From contig CANQIB010000003.1 of the NCBI GenBank assembly GCA_947623915.1, forward strand, positions 147,922 through 211,921: a stretch of DNA of 64,000 nt, read 5' to 3'. The position numbers and the translations under genes were made by a program. Positions within the stretch are counted from its first letter, which is position 1. Every line of letters starts with the position of its first letter. This DNA is from an uncultured Ruminiclostridium sp. (GTDB lineage Bacteria > Bacillota > Clostridia > Oscillospirales > Ruminococcaceae). Below the pieces are notes generated by a model. It saw nothing but the letters and a program-made list of their open reading frames with translations. It did no database searches and was not told where the DNA came from. Positions 42,411-52,900 of this stretch are shown one piece after another.

Positions 42411-42728
42411 TCAGTCTTTCTTTTTAAGCAGCAATTCTTTGACCGTGCCTTTAGGATCGCGCAGCAGCAAAATCACTATCCATATCACCAGACCCAGCGC
42501 TATGACCGACAGTCCGAGATAAAGGTCGTTCAGCATATCGGCGGGTTCGGGCGTAAAATATGCCGCTCCTATCTTCATATACTCAAATACGGCGTCTACC
42601 AGCCACATGAGCGACGCGCCCCAGAACATAAGGCACGGCACTCCCGCCATCATTTTGCTTTTTCCCGCGTCCTTATACCATACGGCGGTGCTTATCACCG
42701 CCGCAAATACTGTGACCAAAAGCGTCAT
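42411..42728 (-). CDS. Small membrane protein in the lar operon
   Basis: A 105-residue protein with three hydrophobic segments (about 1-18, 26-48, 68-92) and a Lys-rich C-terminus. Phrases such as FWGASLMWLVDAVFEYMKIG and EPADMLNDLYLGLSVIALGL recur in conserved but unnamed proteins of gut Firmicutes. It overlaps the next membrane gene by 4 nt and is co-transcribed with larBCE. A role in nickel supply or in the racemase system is only an inference. Confidence 0.75.
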   Translation of the reverse strand: MTLLVTVFAAVISTAVWYKDAGKSKMMAGVPCLMFWGASLMWLVDAVFEYMKIGAAYFTPEPADMLNDLYLGLSVIALGLVIWIVILLLRDPKGTVKELLLKKKD

Positions 42729-43105
42729 GTGTTTTCACCGCGCTTGGCTTTTTTCTCCGTGAAATGCGCCGCCGTTGCCATTACGCCCCATACGGCGGTG
42801 ACAAGCAGCGCCATGCCTACTCCCACGGTCGCCATCTCTCCCAGCATAGCCGCGGTGGATTCGGCGTCCGCCGCTCCCGTAAGGAAAGGCGCCCACGGTA
42901 CTATCTCGCCGTGCCATAAATGCTCGAACGCAAGCAGAGCGGAGCCGCCCCACAGCATATTTGAAAGCCATTTCAGCTTGCCGGAAAAGCGCAGCGTATT
43001 CACCTCTGAGCTTTCGCAGCCCGATTTTTCCTCTTTGTGCTTTACGACCTTAGTCGCAATAGTGGTTATGACCGCCTCGGCGGCCGGTACGATAAAACAA
43101 GCCAT
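42725..43105 (-). CDS. Small membrane protein, first gene of the lar operon
   Basis: A 126-residue protein beginning MACFIVPAAEAVITTIATKV, with LWGGSALLAFEHLWHGEIVP and a further membrane helix (VGVGMALLVTAVWGVMATAA). It keeps two histidines and a cysteine that could contact metal. AGGAGG lies 8 nt before the ATG. Partner of the 105-residue protein; family unnamed, function unknown. Confidence 0.75.
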   Translation of the reverse strand: MACFIVPAAEAVITTIATKVVKHKEEKSGCESSEVNTLRFSGKLKWLSNMLWGGSALLAFEHLWHGEIVPWAPFLTGAADAESTAAMLGEMATVGVGMALLVTAVWGVMATAAHFTEKKAKRGENT

Positions 43106-43240
43106 TTTTCTTCCTCCTGAGTTTGATGTTTCCCGTAAAAAGCAATAAAAGGCACACGTTCTCTTCTGAGAAAACGCATACCTTCAAAATACGCATATCA
43201 CGGGGCAATAGCTTAGACTCCGACTTCCTGCCGGAAATGT
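43106..43240 (-). ncRNA. Structured leader of the lar operon, candidate riboswitch
   Basis: About 135 nt between the promoter and the first gene. It holds a TTCC-GGCA-GGAA hairpin at the 5' end, a central segment with GCCCCGTGATATGCGTATTTT, and a terminator hairpin near the 3' end. ATATGCGTATTTT resembles the left arm of the terminator and could be part of an alternative fold. It does not match any riboswitch consensus I know. Confidence 0.5.
43135..43182 (-). terminator. Intrinsic terminator inside the lar leader
   Basis: Stem GGTATGCG-(TT)-TTCTC with GAGAA-CGTGTGCC, AGAA loop, a 13-bp helix with a two-base bulge, followed on the minus strand by TTTTATTGCTTTTT. It lies 30 nt before the first gene of the operon, so transcription must read through it for larBCE to be expressed. 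Confidence 0.7.
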
Positions 43241-43246
43241 ATTTTA

Positions 43247-43275
43247 ATTATATACCTTTTTTAAGAATTTGTCAA
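43247..43275 (-). promoter_or_regulatory. Consensus promoter of the lar operon
   Basis: TTGACA (43270-43275), 17-nt spacer, TATAAT (43247-43252). The -35 box overlaps the stop codon of the upstream DUF3842 gene. Confidence 0.85.
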
Positions 43276-43673
43276 GAGCCTGTTATTTCATCGACAGCGA
43301 TTTGCACCAGCCTGTTTATATTGCGGTCGGATATTCCGACTATAACATTGTCGCAATGGTTGAAAGGTATAAGTATCCTTTTGGCTTTGCTCTGCGCAAC
43401 GGCAAGCGCCATTTTCGGCGTGACCTCGCCCAGCATGGAATCCGCTATAACTATGCCTATCGGTCCGATAATTATATCCGCGGTGCGGCAACCGACCGCC
43501 ACGGCGTTTTCGCCGGTAGCGGCTCCGTTTGCTCCCGCTTTCAGCATAGCGGAGGTCGCGGCGCTGTTCGTGCCGACCGCTATCACCTCGGCGTCGGATA
43601 TGTTTTGTTTTATTGCGGACACAAGCTGCTTGCCCAAGCCGCCGCCCTGTGCGTCTATTACCAATATCCTCAT
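43272..43673 (-). CDS. DUF3842-family protein
   Basis: A 133-residue protein opening MRILVIDAQGGGLGKQLVSA, with VIAVGTNSAATSAMLKAGA and GPIGIVIADSMLGEVTP, matching DUF3842, a Rossmann-like family of unknown function common in Clostridia. It lies upstream of the lar operon on the same strand, but a strong promoter separates them. AAAGGA precedes the ATG. Confidence 0.88.
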   Translation of the reverse strand: MRILVIDAQGGGLGKQLVSAIKQNISDAEVIAVGTNSAATSAMLKAGANGAATGENAVAVGCRTADIIIGPIGIVIADSMLGEVTPKMALAVAQSKAKRILIPFNHCDNVIVGISDRNINRLVQIAVDEITGS

Positions 43674-43717
43674 TGTAAAATTCCTTTCGACGGAAACGCT
43701 TAATTTTCTTTAAGATA

Positions 43718-43746
43718 ATTTTACCATAATTTTACGGTAAAATCAA
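43718..43746 (-). promoter_or_regulatory. Promoter of the DUF3842 gene
   Basis: TTGATT (43741-43746), 17-nt spacer, TAAAAT (43718-43723) on the minus strand. Confidence 0.65.
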
Positions 43747-43770
43747 GATGTCCGACTCCGCAACGTCTGT

Positions 43771-43826
43771 GAGCGGCTCTTGACGCAGGAAGAAAAATGC
43801 GTTCTCCGCGCGATTTTCAATCGTGC
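43771..43826 (+). repeat. 3' half of the interspersed hairpin repeat
   Basis: 56 bp identical to 59790-59845 (begins GAGCGGCTCTTGACGCAGGA). Here the following bases change so that GCGTTCT pairs with AGAACGC around the CGATT/AATCG inner stem, with a T-rich tract after it. Short frames across it in both copies are spurious. Confidence 0.7.
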
Positions 43827-43889
43827 AAGAACGCAATTTTTTCTCATATCAAAAAATTTTGTGCTGTCATTAAGTTTAAGCCCATGGCG

Positions 43890-43947
43890 GGAGTTTTGGA
43901 TCATATAAATCCAAAACTCCGACACGAACAGCCGAAAGGCTGTTCGT
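43890..43947 (-). terminator. Double hairpin behind the giant surface-protein gene
   Basis: Two perfect stems: ACGAACAGCC/GGCTGTTCGT (43924-43947, 10 bp) and GGAGTTTTGGAT/ATCCAAAACTCC (43890-43920, 12 bp). They start 20 nt after the stop codon at 43967. T tracts are weak, so termination may depend on the stems. Confidence 0.6.
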
Positions 43948-43966
43948 AATGGTTCTGTGCTTTAAA

Positions 43967-46900
43967 TCAGCGCTTTTTGTTCTTACGTTTTACCGTCAGC
44001 GTCGCGCACAACGCGAACGCGGATATTGACAGTGCCGCCGCTGTAAGATCGACCCTTACGCCTGTGTCCGGACTCTTATCCGTATCGTCGGGAGAAGTTG
44101 TCCCGCCGTTGCTCTCAGGCTTGGACGTATCATCGGGCTTGGAAGTCTCTTCGGGCTTGGAAGTTTCTTCGGGCTTGGAAGTTTCTTCGGGCTTGGACGG
44201 CACGTCAGGCTCCGTATAGGTGTTGGTAAACGCCATGTTTTCATTTCCCGAAACGGCTATGTCCATCGTTCCGTCAAAATTATCCGTGACATCAACGGTG
44301 ACGGTATATACCGTGTCGTCGTAAGTTATGCCCGCTGTCGTTCCGACATTCTCCGTTACCTCAAACGCATACGTTCCCGCTGTGTTGAACGTTATATCGT
44401 CAAAGTTTGCGGTGATAGCGCCCTCCGCGCCGTCGGTACCGTTTATCTCGGCGGTCAGGTCGTCTATCTTCTCAGGTCCCGACTTCATCGACATAGTGAA
44501 CGTAAATTTATCGTCGGACTTCCACTTCCTGCCGGAAAGCGTCTTTGTTACCTCCAGCTCGCTGCCGCTTAGTGTGGCGGGCTTTGCGGCATAACCGTTG
44601 GTAAACGCCATGTTTTCATTTCCCGAAACGGCTATGTCCATCGTTCCGTCAAAATTATCCGTGACATCAACGGTGACGGTATATACCGTGTCGTCGTAAG
44701 TTATGCCCGCTGTCGTTCCGACATTCTCCGTTACCTCAAACGCATACGTTCCCGCTGTGTTGAACGTTATATCGTCAAAGTTTGCGGTGATAGCGCCCTC
44801 CGCGCCGTCGGTACCGTTTATCTCGGCGGTCAGGTCGTCTATCTTCTCAGGTCCCGACTTCATCGACATAGTGAACGTAAATTTATCGTCGGACTTCCAC
44901 TTCCTGCCGGAAAGCGTCTTTGTTACCTCCAGCTCGCTGCCGCTTAGTGTGGCGGGCTTTGCGGCATAACCGTTGGTAAACGCCATGTTTTCATTTCCCG
45001 AAACGGCTATGTCCATCGTTCCGTCAAAATTATCCGTGACATCAACGGTGACGGTATATACCGTGTCGTCGTAAGTTATGCCCGCTGTCGTTCCGACATT
45101 CTCCGTTACCTCAAACGCATACGTTCCCGCTGTGTTGAACGTTATATCGTCAAAGTTTGCGGTGATAGCGCCCTCCGCGCCGTCGGTACCGTTTATCTCG
45201 GCGGTCAGGTCGTCTATCTTCTCAGGTCCCGACTTCATCGACATAGTGAACGTAAATTTATCGTCGGACTTCCACTTCCTGCCGGAAAGCGTCTTTGTTA
45301 CCTCCAGCTCGCTGCCGCTGAGTGTGGCGGTCGCGGAATATTTGTTTTCAAACAGCAGCTTGGCTTCGTTATAATCGCTCCCGTCCTTTGTCTGGATCCT
45401 TGTAACGTCGGTATCCAGCACGCCGACCTTGTCAACGTCGGTCACGCTTACGGTAACGGTATATACCTCCTCGGAGTACGACAGTCCCATATCGGGCACA
45501 CCCGCTATCTCCCTTACGGTGAAATAATATTCGCCGGGCTTGGTGAACGTCACCTCATCAAAGGTCTTATCGTATATGTCGGAGCCGCTGCCGTCCGCCG
45601 TGATGGAAATGTTGTCGGGAAGCGTCACGTCCTCGGCGGTCACCCCGTCGGGCAGTCTGTCGGTATCCAACGTTATCTCAAACTCAAAGCTGTCATCCAG
45701 CCATTCACGCCCTGTCAGCTTTTTGCTTACCGTAGGAGGCCATGCGACGCCCTTTGCGCTGTAGGTGTTGGTGAATGTCAGCAGTCCGTTCCTGCCGCCC
45801 TCGACGGTCACCGTCATATTGCCGCTCATGTCGTCGGTCACGGTAACGGTAAAGGTTTCGGGCTTTGCGTATTCCACCTTGAACAGACCCGTGTCTTTTT
45901 CCGAAACGGTAAAGCTGTACTTACGCTCCGCCGTTCCGTCGGAGCAGAACACGATGTCGCTTACTCGGTATTCATGGTTGTCGCTGTCGGCGGTCACCGT
46001 CATTTTGGCATAGTCGTCGGGAAGAATTATCTTTCCGTCCGTAACCGCCTGCTCGGTAAATTTATCGGCGGGGACGAGCTCAAACTCAAATATATCGCTG
46101 TTCGTCCACTCTCTGCCGATAAAGGACTTCCTTATTTTTACCGAGCCGCTGTCCAAAACGGTCTGCACCGAATATTCGTTTAGGAATGTAAGAACGCTGT
46201 CGGTCGCTATGACCTCGCCGTTCTTTAATACCTCGGTGACTCCGGGAGTAAGTCTGCCGTCGTTCTCGTCCGAAACGTATACCTTTAAGGTGTACACGTC
46301 CCCGCTGTAGGAAAGTCCGCCGCGTCCGCCGTTATTCTCGGACACCTTGAACACATACTCGCCGGGCTTTGTGAACACCACGTCGTCAAAGCTGCCGCTA
46401 AAGCTGCTGTCCGTGCCGTTTCCTTTTATCACAAGGTCGTTCGGGAGCGGGAACTGTTCCTTATCCACTTCCGACGGCGCGCTTTCCAATTCAAGGCTGA
46501 ACGAGAAGCTGTCCTTATCGTCCCAATCCCTGCCGCTAAGCTCGGCGGTCACTTCGGGCGGCCATTTTCCGATAGCACTGTAGCCGTTTACGAATTCCAA
46601 CGCCGCGGTATTGTCCGCCTTGACGGTGAGCTTACCGTCGCTGTTTTCATCGGTAACGGTCAGCGTTACGCTGTACTCATGCTCCTTGTCGTAATCTATA
46701 CCGTTGCCGCTTTGTACCGCCAGCTCTTTTACCGTAAAGGTGTAAACTCCCGGCTCGGTGAATTTTACCGCTCCGTCAAACACCTCGGTGACTGTGCCGA
46801 CGCTGCCGCCCTTGTTTTCTATATACAGCACGTCGGGGTAAGTTACCGCGTCCGTATTATCGGCAGACTTCAAGGTAAGCTCAAAGCCGAATCGGTCGAA

Positions 46901-49900
46901 CTCCTGCCACTTCCTGCCGTTGAGCGTTTTGCTTATCACGGGCGACCAGCTGCCGTCCGCCTTGTATTCGTTGGTAAAGTCAAAGGTAGCGGTATTGCCG
47001 TACGGGCTTTCGCTGCCGTCGTCGTTCAGCACGGTCACGCTGACAAGCTCATGGCTCAACCTTCCGTTAAGGCTGTCGTCGGTAACTTTAAGCGTCAGCT
47101 TGTATACCGTACCGTCATATTCCAAGCCCATGCGCTTTTGCTCCTGCGGAGTATTCTCGCGCAGCGTGAACACATACTCGCCGGGCTTTGTGAATACAAC
47201 GTTTTCAAACGCCTTGGTGTACGAATTTCCGACGGCTTGCAGTTCCTCGTCGGCGGGACTTATCGTGACGTCCTCCGGCATGGAAATATCGCCGTCCGTT
47301 ACATACGAGGGCTTTTCGAGCAGCTCAAGACTGAATGTGAAAGAATCGTACTTCTCCCAATCTCTGCCGGTAAGCGTCTTTTTGACCACGGGAGGCCATA
47401 CTCCCGACGCGGTATAGGTGTTTTCAAACGTCAGCGTGGGGAATGTTCCCTTGCCGGAGTATATTTCATCGGAATCGTCGCCGTTCTTTTTGGCAATGCC
47501 CGTCACCTCGGCGGTAAGCGTTCCCTTAAAATCATCGGTGACCAAAACGGTCATAACGTACTCGGTATCGTCGTAATCCACGCTGTATACCGCGTCGCCG
47601 CTGCTTTTGCCGCGTTCCTTTATGCTGAATTTATAGGTCTTTTCGCTTGCGCCGTTAGGTGCAAACAGTATCTCTCCAAGCAGTGCCTGAGCCGTGCGGC
47701 TGTTAAGCGGCTGAGCCGCTCCGCTCAGCTCTGTCGCCGCGGGGAGCGTTACCGTTCCGTCCGATCCGCCGACTTCGCTTATGTCGAAACGGAATATATC
47801 GGTTTTGAGCCATCTCCTGCCTTTAAGCGTCTTTTGAACGGTCAAGGCGTCCTTTATCGAAGCGCTCGGCTCATAGGTGTTTATAAAGTTCAGTTTAACT
47901 ATCGGCTGCTCCTCGTCGGTGCGGAAACGGTACAGCTCGCTGCCGTTCTCCGTTACCAGAACGCTTGCCACGGTCTGACCCAAGGTATCGTCCTCGGCGG
48001 TTATCTGCACGGTGTATACGCTTTCGGAAAAGCTCAGCCCCATAGTATCGTCAGGCTTGCGCTCCTTTACCGTAAAGCTGATGCTGTCCCCCGCCTCGGC
48101 GGATACGGTAAATCTTTCGTACGCGGAATTTTCACCCGCGCGGTCGCTCTCATCGGTAACGGTAACGTCCGACAAAAGCTCCGCCTCGGTTTCTCCGTTC
48201 GCCGAAATATCAAATACAAAGCTGTCAAACTCCTGCCACGGGCGGCCCTCCAACGTCTTTACAACGTCAAATTTCAGCTCTGTCGGCGCGGCGGTATATC
48301 TGTTTACAAACTCCACCTTATCAGCGGGAGAATATGCCGCGCCGCCTTCCGACAGCTTTTCGCAGCTTAGCTCGCCCACCGACAGCGTTCCGTCCGCGTT
48401 GTCGCTTACCACGGCAGATACGCGGTAAAGGCTGCCGTCATAGTCCACGCCTTTTGCCTTACCGTTTATCTCGCGTATTATAAATTCATATTCTATACTG
48501 CTTTCACCCGCGGCAAATACTATGTTTTCAAGCTCTGCCGAAAGCTCGCCGCTTGCGCTGCTGCCGCCTTTTTCGGTCGGACTGCGCAGCACAAGGTCGT
48601 TAAAGAACATATTGCCGTCGTTTACCGCGTCTATCGCCTCTTTATCGGACGCGCTCATATAGAACGTGAACGCGTCGCTTTCCAGCCAGCCGCCGCTCCT
48701 GCCGAGCAGAGTTTTTTCTATAGGCACGGTTATCTTTCCCGAAGCGGTGTAGCTGTTGACAAAGGTGATATTTTCAATATCGGGTACCGCTTTCAAAGTG
48801 CCGTCCTCGTTATCGGTAACGGTCACTTCGACGTAGTATTCGGTATCGGAATATTCGATACCCTTATATACTCCGTCCTTGGCTTCGCTCGGTATATTTT
48901 CGGTCACTATAAAGGTATAAACGCCGGGCTTTGTAAAGGTCACGCTGTCAAACGGAACGGCATATACCGAACCGTTATCCCCGCTCTGTCCGGTAAGTAC
49001 GGCGGTCTTGGGATATGTGACGCTCGCTTTGCCCGCGCCGTCGCCCGTTACGCTTTCGAGCCTCAGCGAAAATTCAAAGCTGTCACTTTCCCGCCAATCT
49101 CTGCCGACCAGCTTTTTGGAAACGTCGGGAGTCCAGCTGCCCTTTGCCTCATAGCTGTTCTTAAAGGCGGCCGATGGTACTCGCTCACCGTCTTTATCTG
49201 TTATCGCGGCATACAACAATTTCAAATATCCGAGCTGATTATCTATTACCGCTACGGTAAGATAATACTCGGAGCCGTCATATACGACGCCCTTTTCCTT
49301 GCCGTCGCTCTCGCTTATCTTAAATGTATAAGTTCCCTTTTTATTAAAGGTTATCCCGCCGAACGCCGCCGTGCCGTCCTCGCCGCTTATCTCGACGGTA
49401 TCGTTTGCCATAACGACGTCGCCGCTGTCGGCTGCGGTTTCGGTAAATTCGCCGTAAGGCTGTAACTTAAACTCAAAGCTGTCTATGATGCCGCTTTCGC
49501 TGTCGCCGTTCAGCCATTCATCGTTCGGTCTGCCGGTAAAGGTCTTGCTTACGGTAAGCAAATGTCTCGGATCGTCCGACGACAAAGTCACCGCCGACGA
49601 GGTATATATGTTCTCGAAATTGAAGCTTGCGCCTCCGGTCACGGTAAGCGTTCCGTCGCCGTTATCCGTAAGCTCCGCGCTGAATACCTGATAATTCTTG
49701 TCGTAAGTTACGCCGTTTTTGTCCTCGCCGTTTTCGGTAACGACGAACGTATATTTGATCTTGCCGTTTTCTTCGCTGCCGAACGTAACGTTGTCAAAGA
49801 CTATCCCGTCGAAAGCTCCGCTGCGGTCGTCGCTCTCGGCACTTTTGTAGCTGTATTCGGTTATCTCAAGGTCGGCGGGCAATGTTATCGTACTTCCGAC

Positions 49901-52900
49901 CGCCGCTTGTGTCGCGTCGTCATATCCCTTTACGCTGAAAGAGAATATATCGCCGCTGTTCCAGCTCCTGCCGTTTAACTTCTTATTTACAATTATACTG
50001 CCTGCGTCAAGCACGCCCGACGCGGAATATTCATTGACAAACCTGTCCGTCGTGGTAAGCTCCTGCTTGCTCTCCCCGCCGACATTCACCGACAAAGTGC
50101 CGTCGTCGTTGTCCGTAACGGTTACAGTCACCTTATGCTCGGTATCGGCATATTTTATCCCCTTATAAACGTTATCCTCCGCTTCGTCGGGTACCGTTTC
50201 GGATATGATAAAATCATATTCTCCGGGCTTGGTAAATTTCACCTTGCCGAAAGCCGCGGTGTGCTTTTCGGTGTCCTTGTAAATATGCAGCTCGGTACCG
50301 TCCTCAGGCATGGTCACTCCGTCGGGGATCGTACCGTCATACGAAAGGTTAAAGCAAAAATCATCCTTTACCGTATCGTTGTCCAGCCAACCTCTGCCGT
50401 TAAGTATCTTTTCAACGGAGGGCGTCCAGCTTCCCTCGGCGCTGTAAATGTTTATAAAATGAGCGTCGCTGTCCAGCGAGAACGCGGACTCCTCGGCATT
50501 TTTCTCTATGGACTCCGCCTCCGCTGTCAAAGTGCCGTCGCCGTTATCGGTGAGCTTTACAGTAACGGTATACGTCGCATCGTCCAGCCATAAGCCTTTG
50601 TCAGTGCTGCCGCCGTTTTGCTGAGATACCGTCAGCTCTTTATAGACGGACAGGGTGTTCCCGTCGCCGTCTACTTTAAACGTGATGTTGTTAAATTCCG
50701 TTTCGCTGAAAGCGCCGCTTCTGCTGCCGTCGTTCAACACCACCGCCGACGGCAATGTTACGTCGCCGTCATCGGTTTTCAGCTCGAACGTGAATATATC
50801 GGTGGACAGCCATTTGCCGTTTTCACGGCCGATTACCTCGGCGCTTACGGGTATGCTTTTCTCAGCCAAAGAGCCGGACGCGCTGTAGCTGTTGACATAC
50901 TCCAGCACAACGGACGGCACGGTCGTTTTGTCTACCTTGACTTCGGAAATTTCAAGGTTTCCGTCATCTTTATCCGTTACCGTAACGGTCACTTTATGTC
51001 CGTCGGGAGTATCGCAGACAAGCCCGTTTTCGACCTTGTCTTCCTTTATTACAAATTCGTATGTTCCCGCTTTATTAAAGCTGATATTATTATCGGAAAC
51101 AATGCGCAGCGACGTATCGGAATAGTCTGTTTCGCTGTCATATCCTACAGTTTTCAAATCAAACGTTACCGCCGCTTTAAGCTCGTCGCCGGTAAGCTCC
51201 GTGCCGTTTCTCTTAACGTCGGATACCGAAAAGGTGAATTCGTCATCTTCCCGCCAGCCTCTGCCTTTAAGCTGCTTACTTATGGTAAACTCCATCGAGC
51301 CGTTTGCCGAGTAGGTGTTGACAAACGGAAGAACGATATATCCATTGTATTTATCGGGCGTTATCGTCGAGGTTTCACCGTTTACGGTCTTTGTCACTTC
51401 AGATACCTTAACTTCGGCAACTCCGTCAAGGTCTTTATCGGTCACCTCTACCGTAACAAGATACTCCGTACCGTCATATGCAACGCCGCCTAACTTGCCG
51501 ACTTCTTCCTTTACCTTAAAGGTATAGGCGGTTTTTCCGTCCGAACCGAGCGGAACGTCAAACATCTGTATGCGCAGCGAATCGCGGTTCATATTCGCAG
51601 CCTCTCCGCTGTCCTTATTTCCGCTGTCATCAGAGCCGACGGTCACATTTCCACGATCCGTATAGCCTCCTGTTTTGGAGTCATACGACTTAAACTGTAT
51701 AATTTCGTTGTCTACGGCGTTTTGCGTCGGCTTATCTCCCGCCGAAACGCTAAATTTATACTTATCCGTTTCAAGCCATTTATTATCGTCGCCTCTGCCG
51801 TTAAGCGTCTTTTGCGCCCATATCCAAAAGGCGTGCTTGCTGTTACGCCCATCGTAAAGGCTCGCGCCGTATTTGTTGGTAAAGGATATTTCGTCGACGC
51901 TTTCGCCGTCTTTTTCTATCGCCGGCGATATTTCCAGCGTTCCGTCCGTTTTATCCACGGCGGTCAGAGTTACGGTATATGTCGCAGTATCGTAAGCTAT
52001 GCCGTTGTACCTTGTGATACCGTCCATTCTGTCATTGTCGGTGACAGCGCCCGTCGGCAGCTTTTCGGTAACGGTAAATACATACGTTCCCGCCTTGTTA
52101 AGCGCTATCGAAAGCTCGCCTTTGCGTACGGTCGGGTCGCTGCTGTCCTTTGTCGAATCGGCGGTTATTTCGGGTACATCTATCTTTTCCGCTGTTTCGT
52201 CGGAGGAGGTTTGAACGACTTCAAAAGCAAAGCTGTCGCTCTCCGCCCAGTCTCTTCCGAGCAGAGTTTTGCTTATATCGACCGAATAAGTCCCCTTTGC
52301 CGTATATGTGTTGGTAAAGGAAATATCCGTGCTAAGGTCTACGGATACACCGTTTCTTTTCAAATCCTTAAGCGTTGTATTATAACTGCCGTCGTCGCTT
52401 TCCGTCACGCGGACTGTTACGGTATAAACGTCTTCGCTGTACGAAACGCCCGGTATTTCGCCTTTATTCTCGCTTACGGTAAAGACAAAGTCATACCCGT
52501 CGGCACCGTTATACCCGTAATCAGAATCCGTTTCGTCAAACGTAAGGTCTGAAAAGCAAATATTAAGGTGATCGTTCTTGATACCGCCGGTTTCAGCGTC
52601 GTAATTATCTATGGTTATAACGTCGCGATCAAGGACTATTTTTCCGTCATTTATGGCTTGTTTCGTTTCGTCACTTTCCGCGCTTACGGTAAATTCAAAC
52701 GAATCGGTATCGAGCCATTTATTGCCCTCTCTGCCGGTAAATATTTTCTGAACATACAGCGGATATATTTTTTCATAGGTGTTTGTAAACTGCACGTCAG
52801 CCTTGTCTTCGGCACTTTCATCACCGTCGTCTAATGTATAGGTCGCGGTAAGCTCGCCGCTCGTTTCGTCGGTAGTGACCTTAACTATAAGTTTATGCTC

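Noticed and set aside
44223..45347. Tandem repeats as a possible CRISPR array
   Set aside because: Units are 375 bp, contiguous, in frame and coding. No short repeat/spacer pattern and no cas genes were seen anywhere in the window.
46679..48370. Long plus-strand frames opposite the giant surface-protein gene
   Set aside because: The repetitive, biased minus-strand sequence produces many open shadow frames; none has a start site or family match.
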